DNA from: Maribacter luteus | Lineage (GTDB): Bacteria > Bacteroidota > Bacteroidia > Flavobacteriales > Flavobacteriaceae | DNA: 64,000 bases | NCBI RefSeq assembly: GCF_009674825.1 | Contig: NZ_WKJH01000002.1 | Span: forward strand, 62,001 to 126,000 | Direction of reading: 5' to 3' | Shown: positions 54,674 to 63,712 of the stretch, piece by piece | How positions within the stretch are numbered: the first letter of the stretch is position 1 | Layout of the letters: every line of letters starts with the position of its first letter | Translations under genes and position numbers: made by a program | The notes under the pieces: model-generated | What the model saw: only the letters and a program-made list of their open reading frames with translations | Databases searched by the model: none | Told to the model about the DNA's origin: nothing

Positions 54674-57600
54674 ATGAAAAATCTCATTGTAGTATTAACG
54701 GTAATCTTGTTTTCACAAATGACGCACTCCCAAAAAAATAATGAATCGTACGATGTGTTATGGGGGGATGTTGCCCAATTCGAAAAGGAAGATTTAACCA
54801 AATCTGCCTTGGAAGTCGTACGGAAAATATCGAAAAAGGCGAAAAAAGAAAACAATTCCGGTCAAATCATAAAGTCACTCTTATATACCTCCAAATACGC
54901 ACTTACACTCGAGGAAGATGCCCAATTGACAATTATCAATGATTTCAAACAGGAAATATCGAAGGCGGAATCCCCCACCAAAAATGTTTTGGAAAGCTAT
55001 TTGGCCAATCTATATTGGCAATATTTTCAACAAAACAGGTATCAATTTTACAATAGGACCAAGACTGAAACCAAAATAGATTCGGTGGATTATAGAACGT
55101 GGGATGTTACGACTCTTTTTCAAGAGATAAAACATCACTTCGGTAATTCCCTGACTAATCCCAAGGCCTTACAAGAGATTGGAGTCGAAAGTTTTAAAGA
55201 GATCATAAACGACCAAAAAGGTTCGGAAACCTATCGCCCTACACTATTTGATATTCTGGCCCATACGGCGTTGGAATTTTATAAGACACAAGAAACGAAC
55301 ATCACCCGACCTGCGTACAAATTTGAAATCAGTGATCCTTCCCTTTTATGTGAGGCCCATGAATTTATAAAAGTAAAGGTAAACACAGAGGACAAAACCT
55401 CCCTACAGGCAAAAGCGCTTGAAGTATACCAGAAATTAATTGGTTTTCACCTCAGCAATAACAATCTAATGGCAATGGTCGATGTAGATATTGAACGCCT
55501 TAAATATGTACATCAAAATGCGATTTTCCCAGATAAAGAATTACACTATCTGGAAGTTTTACAGAATTCTTCCTCCGGAATCGCCAACGTTAAGGTTGCA
55601 AATCTTTACCAATATGAAGTCGCTTATTTGTACCAACAATGGGGAAGAACGTACCAAGCCAAAACCAACAATGAACATCAATGGAAATTGAAAGAGGCCG
55701 TTGCCATATGCGATGACATCATAAAGGAATCCCCAAAAGGCAAAGCAGCCGATAAAGCCAAGGACCTTAAGTCCAACATTCTTGAAACCAACCTACAACT
55801 AACGGCGGAACGTTTTATCCCCATTAACCGACCAGCCCGGATATTGGTCAATTACAAAAACATTAAAGGGTTAAAACTTTCTGCCTATACGATTACCGGC
55901 TCAGATCTGGAAAAACTGAATTCATTGTACCCAGAACCCAAGAAACTTGACTTCATCAAAAAATTGAAATTGGTGAAATCATGGGATACTGATTTAAAAA
56001 ACGAGGGCGATTATCAAAACCATAGTACTGAGGTTCTTATCCCTGAGCTGAACAACGGCATTTACGTTGTCCTGGCAACACCAAAAGATGAAAGTACTTC
56101 ATTTGCCTATTCCGATATTCAGGTTACCGATTTGGCCTTGGTCGAGACCCGCTCCACATCCGAACATCGTTTTCAAGTTATCGACAGGAACAATGGCCAA
56201 CCCAAAAAACAGGTAAAAGTAAAGTTTTCTTATCGAGAAAATTACGACGGAAAAACCTTGACAAAATCCTTCGTCACCGATGATCAGGGCCAAGTGAAAA
56301 TTGCGTTACCCAATAAACAATGGACCCGCATTCATACCACGATAACCTCAGGGGATGATACAGCGTATTTTGGGGAGTATTTTATCAATCAAAAAAGAAA
56401 TACAAGCAACAAGTCGAATATAAATTACAATGCCTTTTTATTTACCGATAGAAGCATCTATAGACCGGGGCAACCCTTATTTTATAAGGCTATTGCCATT
56501 TCCGGACAAAATGGTGAATCCAAAATACAACCGAATACAACAATAACGGTTGCATTGCGTGACGCCAATTACCAAGAGATAAGCTTACAAGAATCAACGA
56601 CCAATGAATTTGGTTCATTTACGGGGGAATTCATCCTACCCAATAACGGACTCACTGGTAATTATTCTCTGCAAGTACGTTCAAAGGCCATTAATATAAA
56701 TGGAGCTGTGAATTTCTCTGTGGAAGAGTACAAACGCCCAAAATTCGAAACGTCTTTTAACCCAATAACCACATCGGTAAAAGTCAATGATAGCGTAGTG
56801 GTTTCAGGGAAGGCCATGGCCTATGCCGGAAGCGCTATAACCGACGCCAAAGTAACCTATAGGGTAAAACGTATCGTGAATTTCCCGAGATGGTATTATT
56901 GGTTCCGACCTTATTTCAATAGCTCTCCCCAAGAAATAACCCATGGAGAAACGACTACTGATGCTTCCGGGAACTATGAAGTTAAATTTATGGCCATTCC
57001 CGACAAATCGGCCGATAGGGAAAGTATGCCCGTTTTCAATTATGAAATAAGCGCAGACGTTACCGATATTAACGGGGAAACACATAGTGCTACGACCACT
57101 GTCCGCGTAGGGTACCATACGTTAACCGCTAACATCGTGGTTGGCGAAACCATGGATAAGGATAAAAAAGACCATACAATTACCGTATACACCCATAACC
57201 TTAACGGTCAATCCGTACCTGCAAAGGGGACCCTGAAAATATACAAGCTAAAATCCCCTGCCCACGTATTGCGAAATAGGCCTTGGGAAGCCCCGGATTA
57301 TGCCGGTTTCACCGAAGAGGAATTTAGAAGGCTTTATCCGCATGATGCTTATACAAACGAAAATGACCAGACCCAATGGAAAAACGGGCAATTGGTAATG
57401 GGAAAATCTTTCGATACAGGTTCTTCCAATGAAATAAACCTTGGCAGCATTAAAAAATGGATTTCGGGGAAATACCGAATAACCCTTGAAACCAAGGATA
57501 AATTTGGACAAACGGTAAAAGACCTTACCCATACGACCCTTTTCAGTGAAAAGGACAAAACACTGGCAGACCATCAACTTTTCAGGATCAATACCAATAA

Positions 57601-60600
57601 GGATCAATACGTAATCGGGGAAACAGCTACCATAACGCTATCATCAAGTGCGGAAAATTTGGCGGTAACATTGGCAATAGAGAAAGACCGAAAGATTATC
57701 GACACCCGAATAATTCGCCTCAACAACAATTCAAAAACCATTAAAATCCCAGTTGAGCATGGCGATTTAGGCGGATTTTCAATTAACTATGGTTTTTCAG
57801 CCTACAACTCCTTTATTTCGAACACCCTGCCCATTACGGTTCCTTATCCCAAAACCGATTTGGAAATAGAAACCTTGACCTTTAGGAACAAGATAAAACC
57901 AGGAACCGATGAAACATGGAGTTTTAAAATAAAAGGACCCGAAGGAGAAAAGGTATCTGCCGAAGTTCTGGCCAGTATGTACGATGCCTCTTTGGATACT
58001 TTTAGAAGCCACTACTGGAGTTTTTATCCCATACATAAGCCCTACTATTATTCTAACTATAACAGTAATGCATACCAAAGTTTTGGGAATGCCTCATTTT
58101 TGGTCCACAACGACCAATCCCATGAAAATTGGTATACCCCCCAACACTATGACTCCTTTAATTGGTTTGGTCTGCATTTTGGGTATAACTATGGTATGTA
58201 CCTTCGAAAAAAGGTTATGAGAAGTGCCGCTCCCATGATGGCAATGGACATGGCCGAAGGGGAAGCTTTGAATGAGGAAATTGTGGCTGAATCCGATCTA
58301 GCCGGTTATGCTGCAGGTATTGAAGAAATAAACGCACCTGAAGCAAAAAGCAAGGAAAAAGAAAAGGAAGATGTCCAAGTACGAACAAACCTGCAGGAAA
58401 CGGCATTTTTCTTTCCCCAATTGCAAACCGACGAGGAGGGCAATGTATCATTCAGCTTTACCACACCCGAAGCTTTGACCCAATGGAAATTACAACTCTT
58501 GGCCCATACCAAGTCCTTACAAAGTGCGATGAGCACCTTGAAGACCGTTACTCAAAAGGAATTAATGGTTACACCCAATGTGCCCCGTTTTCTTCGTGAA
58601 GGGGACAAGATTACCATAAGTACCAAAATCGCCAATCTTACTGAGAGCAAATTGGAGGGACAGGCATTTATAGAACTGATCGATGCCATTTCCGGAAAAG
58701 AAATTTCTACAGAACTTTTACTTTCCGACTCAAAAACAGGAACAAAACAGGTTTCTTTTTCGGTGGATTCACTGGGGAACACCCAAGTTTCTTGGCAGCT
58801 TAAGATTCCTGCAGACCTGCAGGCCCTACAATTTAAAATCATTGCAAAAGCCGGTGATTTCAGTGATGGAGAACAAAATATGCTCCCGGTTTTGACCAAC
58901 CGTATGCTCGTAACCGAAACCTTACCCATGTGGGTTCGAAGCAACCAAACCAAGACTTTTACTTTGGATAAATTGAAAGACAATACCTCAACTACGCTCA
59001 AAAACCATAAACTTACCTTAGAAATAACCTCTAACCCTGCATGGTATGCCGTTCAGGCACTCCCCTACCTTATGGAGTACCCTTATGATTGCAACGAACA
59101 GGTTTTTTCAAGATATTACGCGAACTCATTGGCCAGTCATATCGCAAATAGTTCACCACGTATTCGTGAGGTTTTTGACCAATGGGCCAATTCAGATGCG
59201 TTATTGGGTAATTTGGAAAAGAACCAAGAATTGAAGGCACTCTTGATTCAGGAAACTCCCTGGCTACGGGATGCCCAATCGGAAACCGAACAGAAAAAAC
59301 GCATTGCCCTATTGTTCAATATGAACAAGATGAAAGAAGAACAAGCCAATGCCTTGAACAAACTCCGACAAAACCAAATGTCCAATGGGGCATGGGCATG
59401 GTTTAAAGGTGGAAGGGAAAACCGTTTTATAACACAACATATCATTACAGGTCTTGGTCATTTAAAAAGGCTTTCGGTAGTAACCAATGAAGACAAAAAG
59501 CAGCACGAAATGGTTATTAAGGCCGTTCGCTATTTAGATAATGAGTTCCTTGAGGAATATGAACAAATGAAAAAATATGCGACCGATATCAATGATGATC
59601 ACTTGAGCTATACACAATTGCATTATCTGTACATGCGAAGTTTCTTCGATGATATCAAAACCTCCAAAAAGGTTGCGAATATCATGGAATATTACAATGG
59701 TCAGGCCAAAAAGTATTGGACCAAAAGAAGTCTATATGCCAAAGGGATATTGGCTTTGGTGTTACACAGGAACAATGAACGATCAACTGCTGCCAAAATT
59801 CTACGTTCCCTGAAGGAAAACAGTATAAATTCAGAGGAAATGGGTATGTACTGGAAAGAAAATACTGGATCTTGGTATTGGCACCAAGCCCCAATTGAGA
59901 CCCAGGCATTACTGATTGAAGCATTTTCGGAAATCGAAAATGACATTACCACCATCGACAATCTTAAAATATGGTTATTGAAGAACAAACAGACCAATCA
60001 ATGGAAAACCACCAAAGCAACGACCGATGCAGTTTACTCCCTATTACTCCAAGGTAGTGATTGGCTCCCGGTCACAGATGCCGTGGATGTTTTGGTCGGT
60101 GGTAAAAAAATAGAACCTTCAAAAATGGAAAATGTACGTGTTGAAGCCGGTACAGGTTATTACAAAACATCCTGGGCCAACAATGAAATCACCTCAGATT
60201 TAGGAAGCGTACAACTTACCAAAAAAGGGAAGGGTATTGCTTGGGGCGCACTTTACTGGCAGTATTTTGAGGACTTGGATAAAATAACATCGGCCAAAAC
60301 CCCTTTACAACTAAAAAAGAAATTGTTTTTAAGGAACCATACCGATACCGGTGAGGAAATTTCAGAAATAACCCCTAAAACAGCTTTAAAGGTAGGGGAT
60401 CTTGTACGGGTACGTATAGAGCTGCGCTCTGACCGGAATATGGAATTCGTTCATATGAAAGATATGCGAGCAGCCGGTCTGGAACCTACAAATGTACTTT
60501 CCCGATATAAATGGCAAGATGGACTCGGCTATTATGAAAGCACGAAAGATGCAAGTACCAATTTCTTTTTCGACTATTTACCAAAAGGTGTTTATGTATT

Positions 60601-60724
60601 CGAATATGATCTTAGGGTGAACAATGCCGGTAACTTCAGTAATGGGATTACGACCATCCAAAGCATGTATGCCCCTGAGTTCAGTAGCCATTCGGAAGGG
60701 ATTCGTATTGAGGTGGACAATTAG
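54674..60724 (+). CDS. Alpha-2-macroglobulin family protein (bacterial protease trap)
   Basis: A 2016-aa exported protein. Start chosen at 54674 because MKNLIVVLTVILFSQMTHS is a clean signal peptide and the upstream ATG lies in the promoter. An N-terminal helical region (about 20-370) precedes macroglobulin beta domains (FTDRSIYRPGQPLFYKAIAI, VEEYKRPKFETSFN). A bait-like segment follows around 1110-1240: aromatic (YYYSNYNSNAYQSFGN), then Met/Ala-rich (MRSAAPMMAMDMAEGEA) and Lys/Glu-rich. The complement-like helical domain carries the thioester motif Cys1473-Asn-Glu-Gln in YPYDCNEQVFSRYYA. It should entrap attacking proteases in the periplasm or at the surface. No pbpC lies beside it. Longer than enterobacterial relatives (about 1650). 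Confidence 0.92.
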   Translation: MKNLIVVLTVILFSQMTHSQKNNESYDVLWGDVAQFEKEDLTKSALEVVRKISKKAKKENNSGQIIKSLLYTSKYALTLEEDAQLTIINDFKQEISKAESPTKNVLESYLANLYWQYFQQNRYQFYNRTKTETKIDSVDYRTWDVTTLFQEIKHHFGNSLTNPKALQEIGVESFKEIINDQKGSETYRPTLFDILAHTALEFYKTQETNITRPAYKFEISDPSLLCEAHEFIKVKVNTEDKTSLQAKALEVYQKLIGFHLSNNNLMAMVDVDIERLKYVHQNAIFPDKELHYLEVLQNSSSGIANVKVANLYQYEVAYLYQQWGRTYQAKTNNEHQWKLKEAVAICDDIIKESPKGKAADKAKDLKSNILETNLQLTAERFIPINRPARILVNYKNIKGLKLSAYTITGSDLEKLNSLYPEPKKLDFIKKLKLVKSWDTDLKNEGDYQNHSTEVLIPELNNGIYVVLATPKDESTSFAYSDIQVTDLALVETRSTSEHRFQVIDRNNGQPKKQVKVKFSYRENYDGKTLTKSFVTDDQGQVKIALPNKQWTRIHTTITSGDDTAYFGEYFINQKRNTSNKSNINYNAFLFTDRSIYRPGQPLFYKAIAISGQNGESKIQPNTTITVALRDANYQEISLQESTTNEFGSFTGEFILPNNGLTGNYSLQVRSKAININGAVNFSVEEYKRPKFETSFNPITTSVKVNDSVVVSGKAMAYAGSAITDAKVTYRVKRIVNFPRWYYWFRPYFNSSPQEITHGETTTDASGNYEVKFMAIPDKSADRESMPVFNYEISADVTDINGETHSATTTVRVGYHTLTANIVVGETMDKDKKDHTITVYTHNLNGQSVPAKGTLKIYKLKSPAHVLRNRPWEAPDYAGFTEEEFRRLYPHDAYTNENDQTQWKNGQLVMGKSFDTGSSNEINLGSIKKWISGKYRITLETKDKFGQTVKDLTHTTLFSEKDKTLADHQLFRINTNKDQYVIGETATITLSSSAENLAVTLAIEKDRKIIDTRIIRLNNNSKTIKIPVEHGDLGGFSINYGFSAYNSFISNTLPITVPYPKTDLEIETLTFRNKIKPGTDETWSFKIKGPEGEKVSAEVLASMYDASLDTFRSHYWSFYPIHKPYYYSNYNSNAYQSFGNASFLVHNDQSHENWYTPQHYDSFNWFGLHFGYNYGMYLRKKVMRSAAPMMAMDMAEGEALNEEIVAESDLAGYAAGIEEINAPEAKSKEKEKEDVQVRTNLQETAFFFPQLQTDEEGNVSFSFTTPEALTQWKLQLLAHTKSLQSAMSTLKTVTQKELMVTPNVPRFLREGDKITISTKIANLTESKLEGQAFIELIDAISGKEISTELLLSDSKTGTKQVSFSVDSLGNTQVSWQLKIPADLQALQFKIIAKAGDFSDGEQNMLPVLTNRMLVTETLPMWVRSNQTKTFTLDKLKDNTSTTLKNHKLTLEITSNPAWYAVQALPYLMEYPYDCNEQVFSRYYANSLASHIANSSPRIREVFDQWANSDALLGNLEKNQELKALLIQETPWLRDAQSETEQKKRIALLFNMNKMKEEQANALNKLRQNQMSNGAWAWFKGGRENRFITQHIITGLGHLKRLSVVTNEDKKQHEMVIKAVRYLDNEFLEEYEQMKKYATDINDDHLSYTQLHYLYMRSFFDDIKTSKKVANIMEYYNGQAKKYWTKRSLYAKGILALVLHRNNERSTAAKILRSLKENSINSEEMGMYWKENTGSWYWHQAPIETQALLIEAFSEIENDITTIDNLKIWLLKNKQTNQWKTTKATTDAVYSLLLQGSDWLPVTDAVDVLVGGKKIEPSKMENVRVEAGTGYYKTSWANNEITSDLGSVQLTKKGKGIAWGALYWQYFEDLDKITSAKTPLQLKKKLFLRNHTDTGEEISEITPKTALKVGDLVRVRIELRSDRNMEFVHMKDMRAAGLEPTNVLSRYKWQDGLGYYESTKDASTNFFFDYLPKGVYVFEYDLRVNNAGNFSNGITTIQSMYAPEFSSHSEGIRIEVDN

Positions 60725-60760
60725 CTATTGGCTGCTAGCTATTGGCTGTTGGCCATTAGC
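60722..60760. repeat. Short degenerate tandem repeat after the macroglobulin gene
   Basis: The unit tagctattggctg occurs twice in a row (60722 and 60736) and is followed by diverged copies (ttggccattagct). It begins in the stop codon of the macroglobulin gene. Low-complexity repeat of unknown meaning. Confidence 0.6.
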
Positions 60761-60826
60761 TTTTGGGTAATGGTTTTTGGCAGTGAACCGTTTAAAAAAA
60801 TTTATAAACAGAACTTGAATTTGGAC

Positions 60827-61558
60827 CTATAAACTCATTCGATCTTTGAAAAGATAAGATTGCCTTCGTGATACTTCCACTTCTTCACCGTTATGCATGG
60901 TCAATTTTAATTTACCGTTGAACCAAGGCACCAATTCTTGGATAAAATTGGTATTTATAATCTGCTGGCGATTTGCTCTAAAGAAGTGTTTTTCGGGAAG
61001 TTTTCCCTCTATTTGATTTAAAGATTTGTACAACATGGGCCTTTGATCTTGAAAGAATACACGGGTGTAATTACCCACAATTTCCAAATGGGAAATATCG
61101 CCGATTTTTATCAACCAACACTTTTCTCCATCCTTTATGAATATCTGACTACTTCCCGTCAATCGCTCTTCGTTAACCACCGTCTCGCTATTCGATGCTT
61201 CTAATTTAACCTTCACTTTATCAATGGCCAATTCAAAACGCTTTTCATTGATAGGTTTCAAAAGGTAATCGAGTGCATTATATTCAAAAGATTTTATCGC
61301 ATACTCGTCATAAGCCGTAGTAAATACCGTAATAGGCACTTCATCAAGCATTTCCAAGAGTTCAAAACCATCTTTTTCGGGCATATTAATATCCAATAAC
61401 AAAAGGTCGGGTTTTACTTCCTCGATTAATTCTACACCATCATCAACGTTCTCAGCTTCACCGACCATATCAATTTCCGGATGGTTTTTTATAAGTTCTT
61501 TTAATTCATTACGTGCTAATCTTGAATCTTCAACGATTACGGTTTTTATGCGTTTCAT
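60827..61558 (-). CDS. LytTR-family DNA-binding response regulator
   Basis: A 243-aa regulator. The receiver domain (1-125) has acidic Glu10 and Asp11, phospho-acceptor Asp56 in LLLLDINMP, the Thr of FTTAYDEYA and the Lys of LLKPINEKR. The LytTR DNA-binding domain (about 137-240) shows ISHLEIVGNYTRVFF, FFRANRQQIINTNFI and EVSRRQSYLFKDR. It should bind direct repeats upstream of target genes when phosphorylated by the adjacent LytS-type kinase. Its start overlaps the kinase stop by 4 bp. Targets are unknown. Confidence 0.95.
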   Translation of the reverse strand: MKRIKTVIVEDSRLARNELKELIKNHPEIDMVGEAENVDDGVELIEEVKPDLLLLDINMPEKDGFELLEMLDEVPITVFTTAYDEYAIKSFEYNALDYLLKPINEKRFELAIDKVKVKLEASNSETVVNEERLTGSSQIFIKDGEKCWLIKIGDISHLEIVGNYTRVFFQDQRPMLYKSLNQIEGKLPEKHFFRANRQQIINTNFIQELVPWFNGKLKLTMHNGEEVEVSRRQSYLFKDRMSL

Positions 61559-62607
61559 GACAATGGAATTTTTATGTTGGCTACGACCTCACCTTCAACC
61601 TCCTCTAAGGAAAAAGAAGCTTTATGACCATGTAAAAGGCGAAGGCGCTGTTTAATATTTTTAAGTCCTAATTGGGTGGAATCTTGAGCAATTCTCAATT
61701 TGCCCGTATTGGCTACGTTTATAAAAAGATCCTGGCCCTCTTTCTTTATCTTTAATGATATTGTACCACCTCCTTTTAAATTTGCGATACCATGTTTAGC
61801 GGCATTTTCTACCAACAACTGCACAATCATTGGTGGTATCAGCAGATTACGTGTGTCCGGATCTATATCCTCAACATACTGTAATCGATCCTCCATCTGT
61901 ATTTTCGAAAGGGCAATATAGTTTTCCACCATTTCCAACTCTTCGTTCAAGGGTATGGCGTCTATCGTATTCTTTTCCTGTGCAAATTCCAACATCTCTG
62001 AAAGCTTACCGATCACATCCCTTGATCTCTCAACATCTTCCAACATTAAACCCCTGATATTATTCAGGCTATTGAACATGAAATGGGGGTTTACCTGTCC
62101 TTTTAAAGTATTTAGTTGGGCTTCTCGCAGTGTAGCGTTCAATTCTAAATTTCGTAGATTATTCTTATTCGCCTCTAAAACGAATTTTACGACAAAGTAA
62201 ATCATGGTCCATCCGAAAATAGTAACCATAATATCGAAAATATTATAAAAGAACCCTGTATTTTCAGCAATCCATTCTAACTCTGATTCGGTCCTTGTCC
62301 AATATAAATCATAAATTTCAGTCGATATCGAGTCCAATGTATAGAATAACAAACTACAGCCGAGAAAGGCAATCAATAAACGGATGATACTTTTACGACC
62401 AAAAACTTCCGTATCTATATTATGCTTTAAGTAGACACGATAAATAGAGGTAACAACGACCCCTATTATTCCGCCAACAATCAAACTGTATACTTTAAGG
62501 GTCGTACTGAATTCAGAAATAATCAAAACAAAACTACTAACGGCATACCAACCTACAAACTGTAAGGACCAAAACAAAATCTCTTTTTTCGAATTATCCG
62601 TTATCAT
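61555..62607 (-). CDS. LytS-type sensor histidine kinase, intact
   Basis: A 350-aa membrane kinase with four predicted transmembrane helices (about 10-150) and no large sensor domain, a coiled linker (FVLEANKNNLRNLELNATLR), and a His_kinase domain with the phospho-acceptor His175 in QVNPHFMFNSLNNIRGL. The ATPase part has the N-box LLVENAAKHGI and G-box QLGLKNIKQRLRLLHG. All expected catalytic signatures are present. It overlaps the response-regulator gene by 4 bp and the upstream paralogue by 4 bp, so all three are translationally coupled. Confidence 0.94.
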   Translation of the reverse strand: MITDNSKKEILFWSLQFVGWYAVSSFVLIISEFSTTLKVYSLIVGGIIGVVVTSIYRVYLKHNIDTEVFGRKSIIRLLIAFLGCSLLFYTLDSISTEIYDLYWTRTESELEWIAENTGFFYNIFDIMVTIFGWTMIYFVVKFVLEANKNNLRNLELNATLREAQLNTLKGQVNPHFMFNSLNNIRGLMLEDVERSRDVIGKLSEMLEFAQEKNTIDAIPLNEELEMVENYIALSKIQMEDRLQYVEDIDPDTRNLLIPPMIVQLLVENAAKHGIANLKGGGTISLKIKKEGQDLFINVANTGKLRIAQDSTQLGLKNIKQRLRLLHGHKASFSLEEVEGEVVANIKIPLS

Positions 62608-63680
62608 ACAACTGTAGTTATTTCATTTTGAATTATTGAAGGAATCATCATTGCCCATACATGCCGCCCATTGCGCAAGCCATTTTTCAAAAGTGCATTA
62701 TGGCCATACAACAACCATAATCGTTGTTCAATACTTTTCCGAATTAAATTACCTTCTTTTTCAGATATATTTTGATTTCCCCCCTCAACTTCAAAAAAAA
62801 GCATTCCGTTTTCCAAGGTAATATGCATTTCACTTGGTTTATCCCCCAACCATAGTTCTTTGCTGCATAACTCCACAAAGTTCAACAATAGCATTGGTGG
62901 TATCCCCAGATGAAGTATAGATTCATCCTTGTTGGGGTCAACAAATAAATTAAAGGGTTTATCCAGATTAGTCAAATCGATAAAAATCCGAACCATCTCA
63001 AGTTCCTCATTCAATTCTACTGTATCGACAGTATTTTTAGTTAAGGAATAACGGAGCAGTTCCGATAATTCGGTAAGCATTAGTCTAGATTTCTTTACAT
63101 CGACCAACATCAACTCTTTGATACAATTTAATGTGCGGGCCATAAATTTGGCATTAACATGCCCTTTTAAGGTGTTTAATTGTGCTTTTTTCACCTCTTC
63201 CCTAAGTTTTAACCTATGTATTCTAGCGTTATTGTAATTCACAAAAGTTTTGATTCCAAAATACAAGACGGTCCAACCCAATAATATTATAAAGGGTATA
63301 ACAAAGAAAATAGCCTTTGCGAATTCATTGGGTTTTTCCTTACTTATCGCTTTTGGTACCTCAAAAGCGGTAAGCAAATAACCGGAGAGCGCGGCAAAAC
63401 CCATAAACAAACCGGTATAAATTAAACTAGATAGAAGCACCAGCCCGATTGTAATAAAGACCTTTTTTAAATCAAAAGACCCAAACCCGATCCATTTTCT
63501 AAGAAACCAACGATGTAATGAGGTTGCTAAAAGCCCAGATAAAAACACGGTAAGAACCATAAACAATTTATCCAATGGGTGGTCATGATTATCCCCTTGG
63601 GATAAAACAATCAGCCCTATAAGCCCCCAAGCGAAAAACTGTATGACCCAAAATATATGTTTGACAAAAAATCTTACCAT
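62604..63680 (-). CDS. LytS-type histidine-kinase paralogue lacking catalytic residues (pseudokinase)
   Basis: A 358-aa protein when started at the ATG at 63680 (MVRFFVKHIFWVIQFFAWGL). A longer frame to 63794 exists but would overlap the upstream gene and adds polar residues. Four transmembrane helices and the same linker as the intact kinase (KAQLNTLKGHVN) are kept. The H-box reads NAKFMARTLN, with Lys178 in place of His. The N-box reads LLNFVELCSKELWLG, without Asn, and the G-box is NLIRKSIEQRLWLLYG, without the GxxN motif. It therefore cannot be an ordinary autokinase. The frame is intact and coupled (4 bp overlap) to the intact kinase, so it is probably a maintained regulatory partner. 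Confidence 0.85.
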   Translation of the reverse strand: MVRFFVKHIFWVIQFFAWGLIGLIVLSQGDNHDHPLDKLFMVLTVFLSGLLATSLHRWFLRKWIGFGSFDLKKVFITIGLVLLSSLIYTGLFMGFAALSGYLLTAFEVPKAISKEKPNEFAKAIFFVIPFIILLGWTVLYFGIKTFVNYNNARIHRLKLREEVKKAQLNTLKGHVNAKFMARTLNCIKELMLVDVKKSRLMLTELSELLRYSLTKNTVDTVELNEELEMVRIFIDLTNLDKPFNLFVDPNKDESILHLGIPPMLLLNFVELCSKELWLGDKPSEMHITLENGMLFFEVEGGNQNISEKEGNLIRKSIEQRLWLLYGHNALLKNGLRNGRHVWAMMIPSIIQNEITTVV

Positions 63681-63712
63681 TGTTCTTCCATAATCTTGTT
63701 TTCTGTTTGAAC

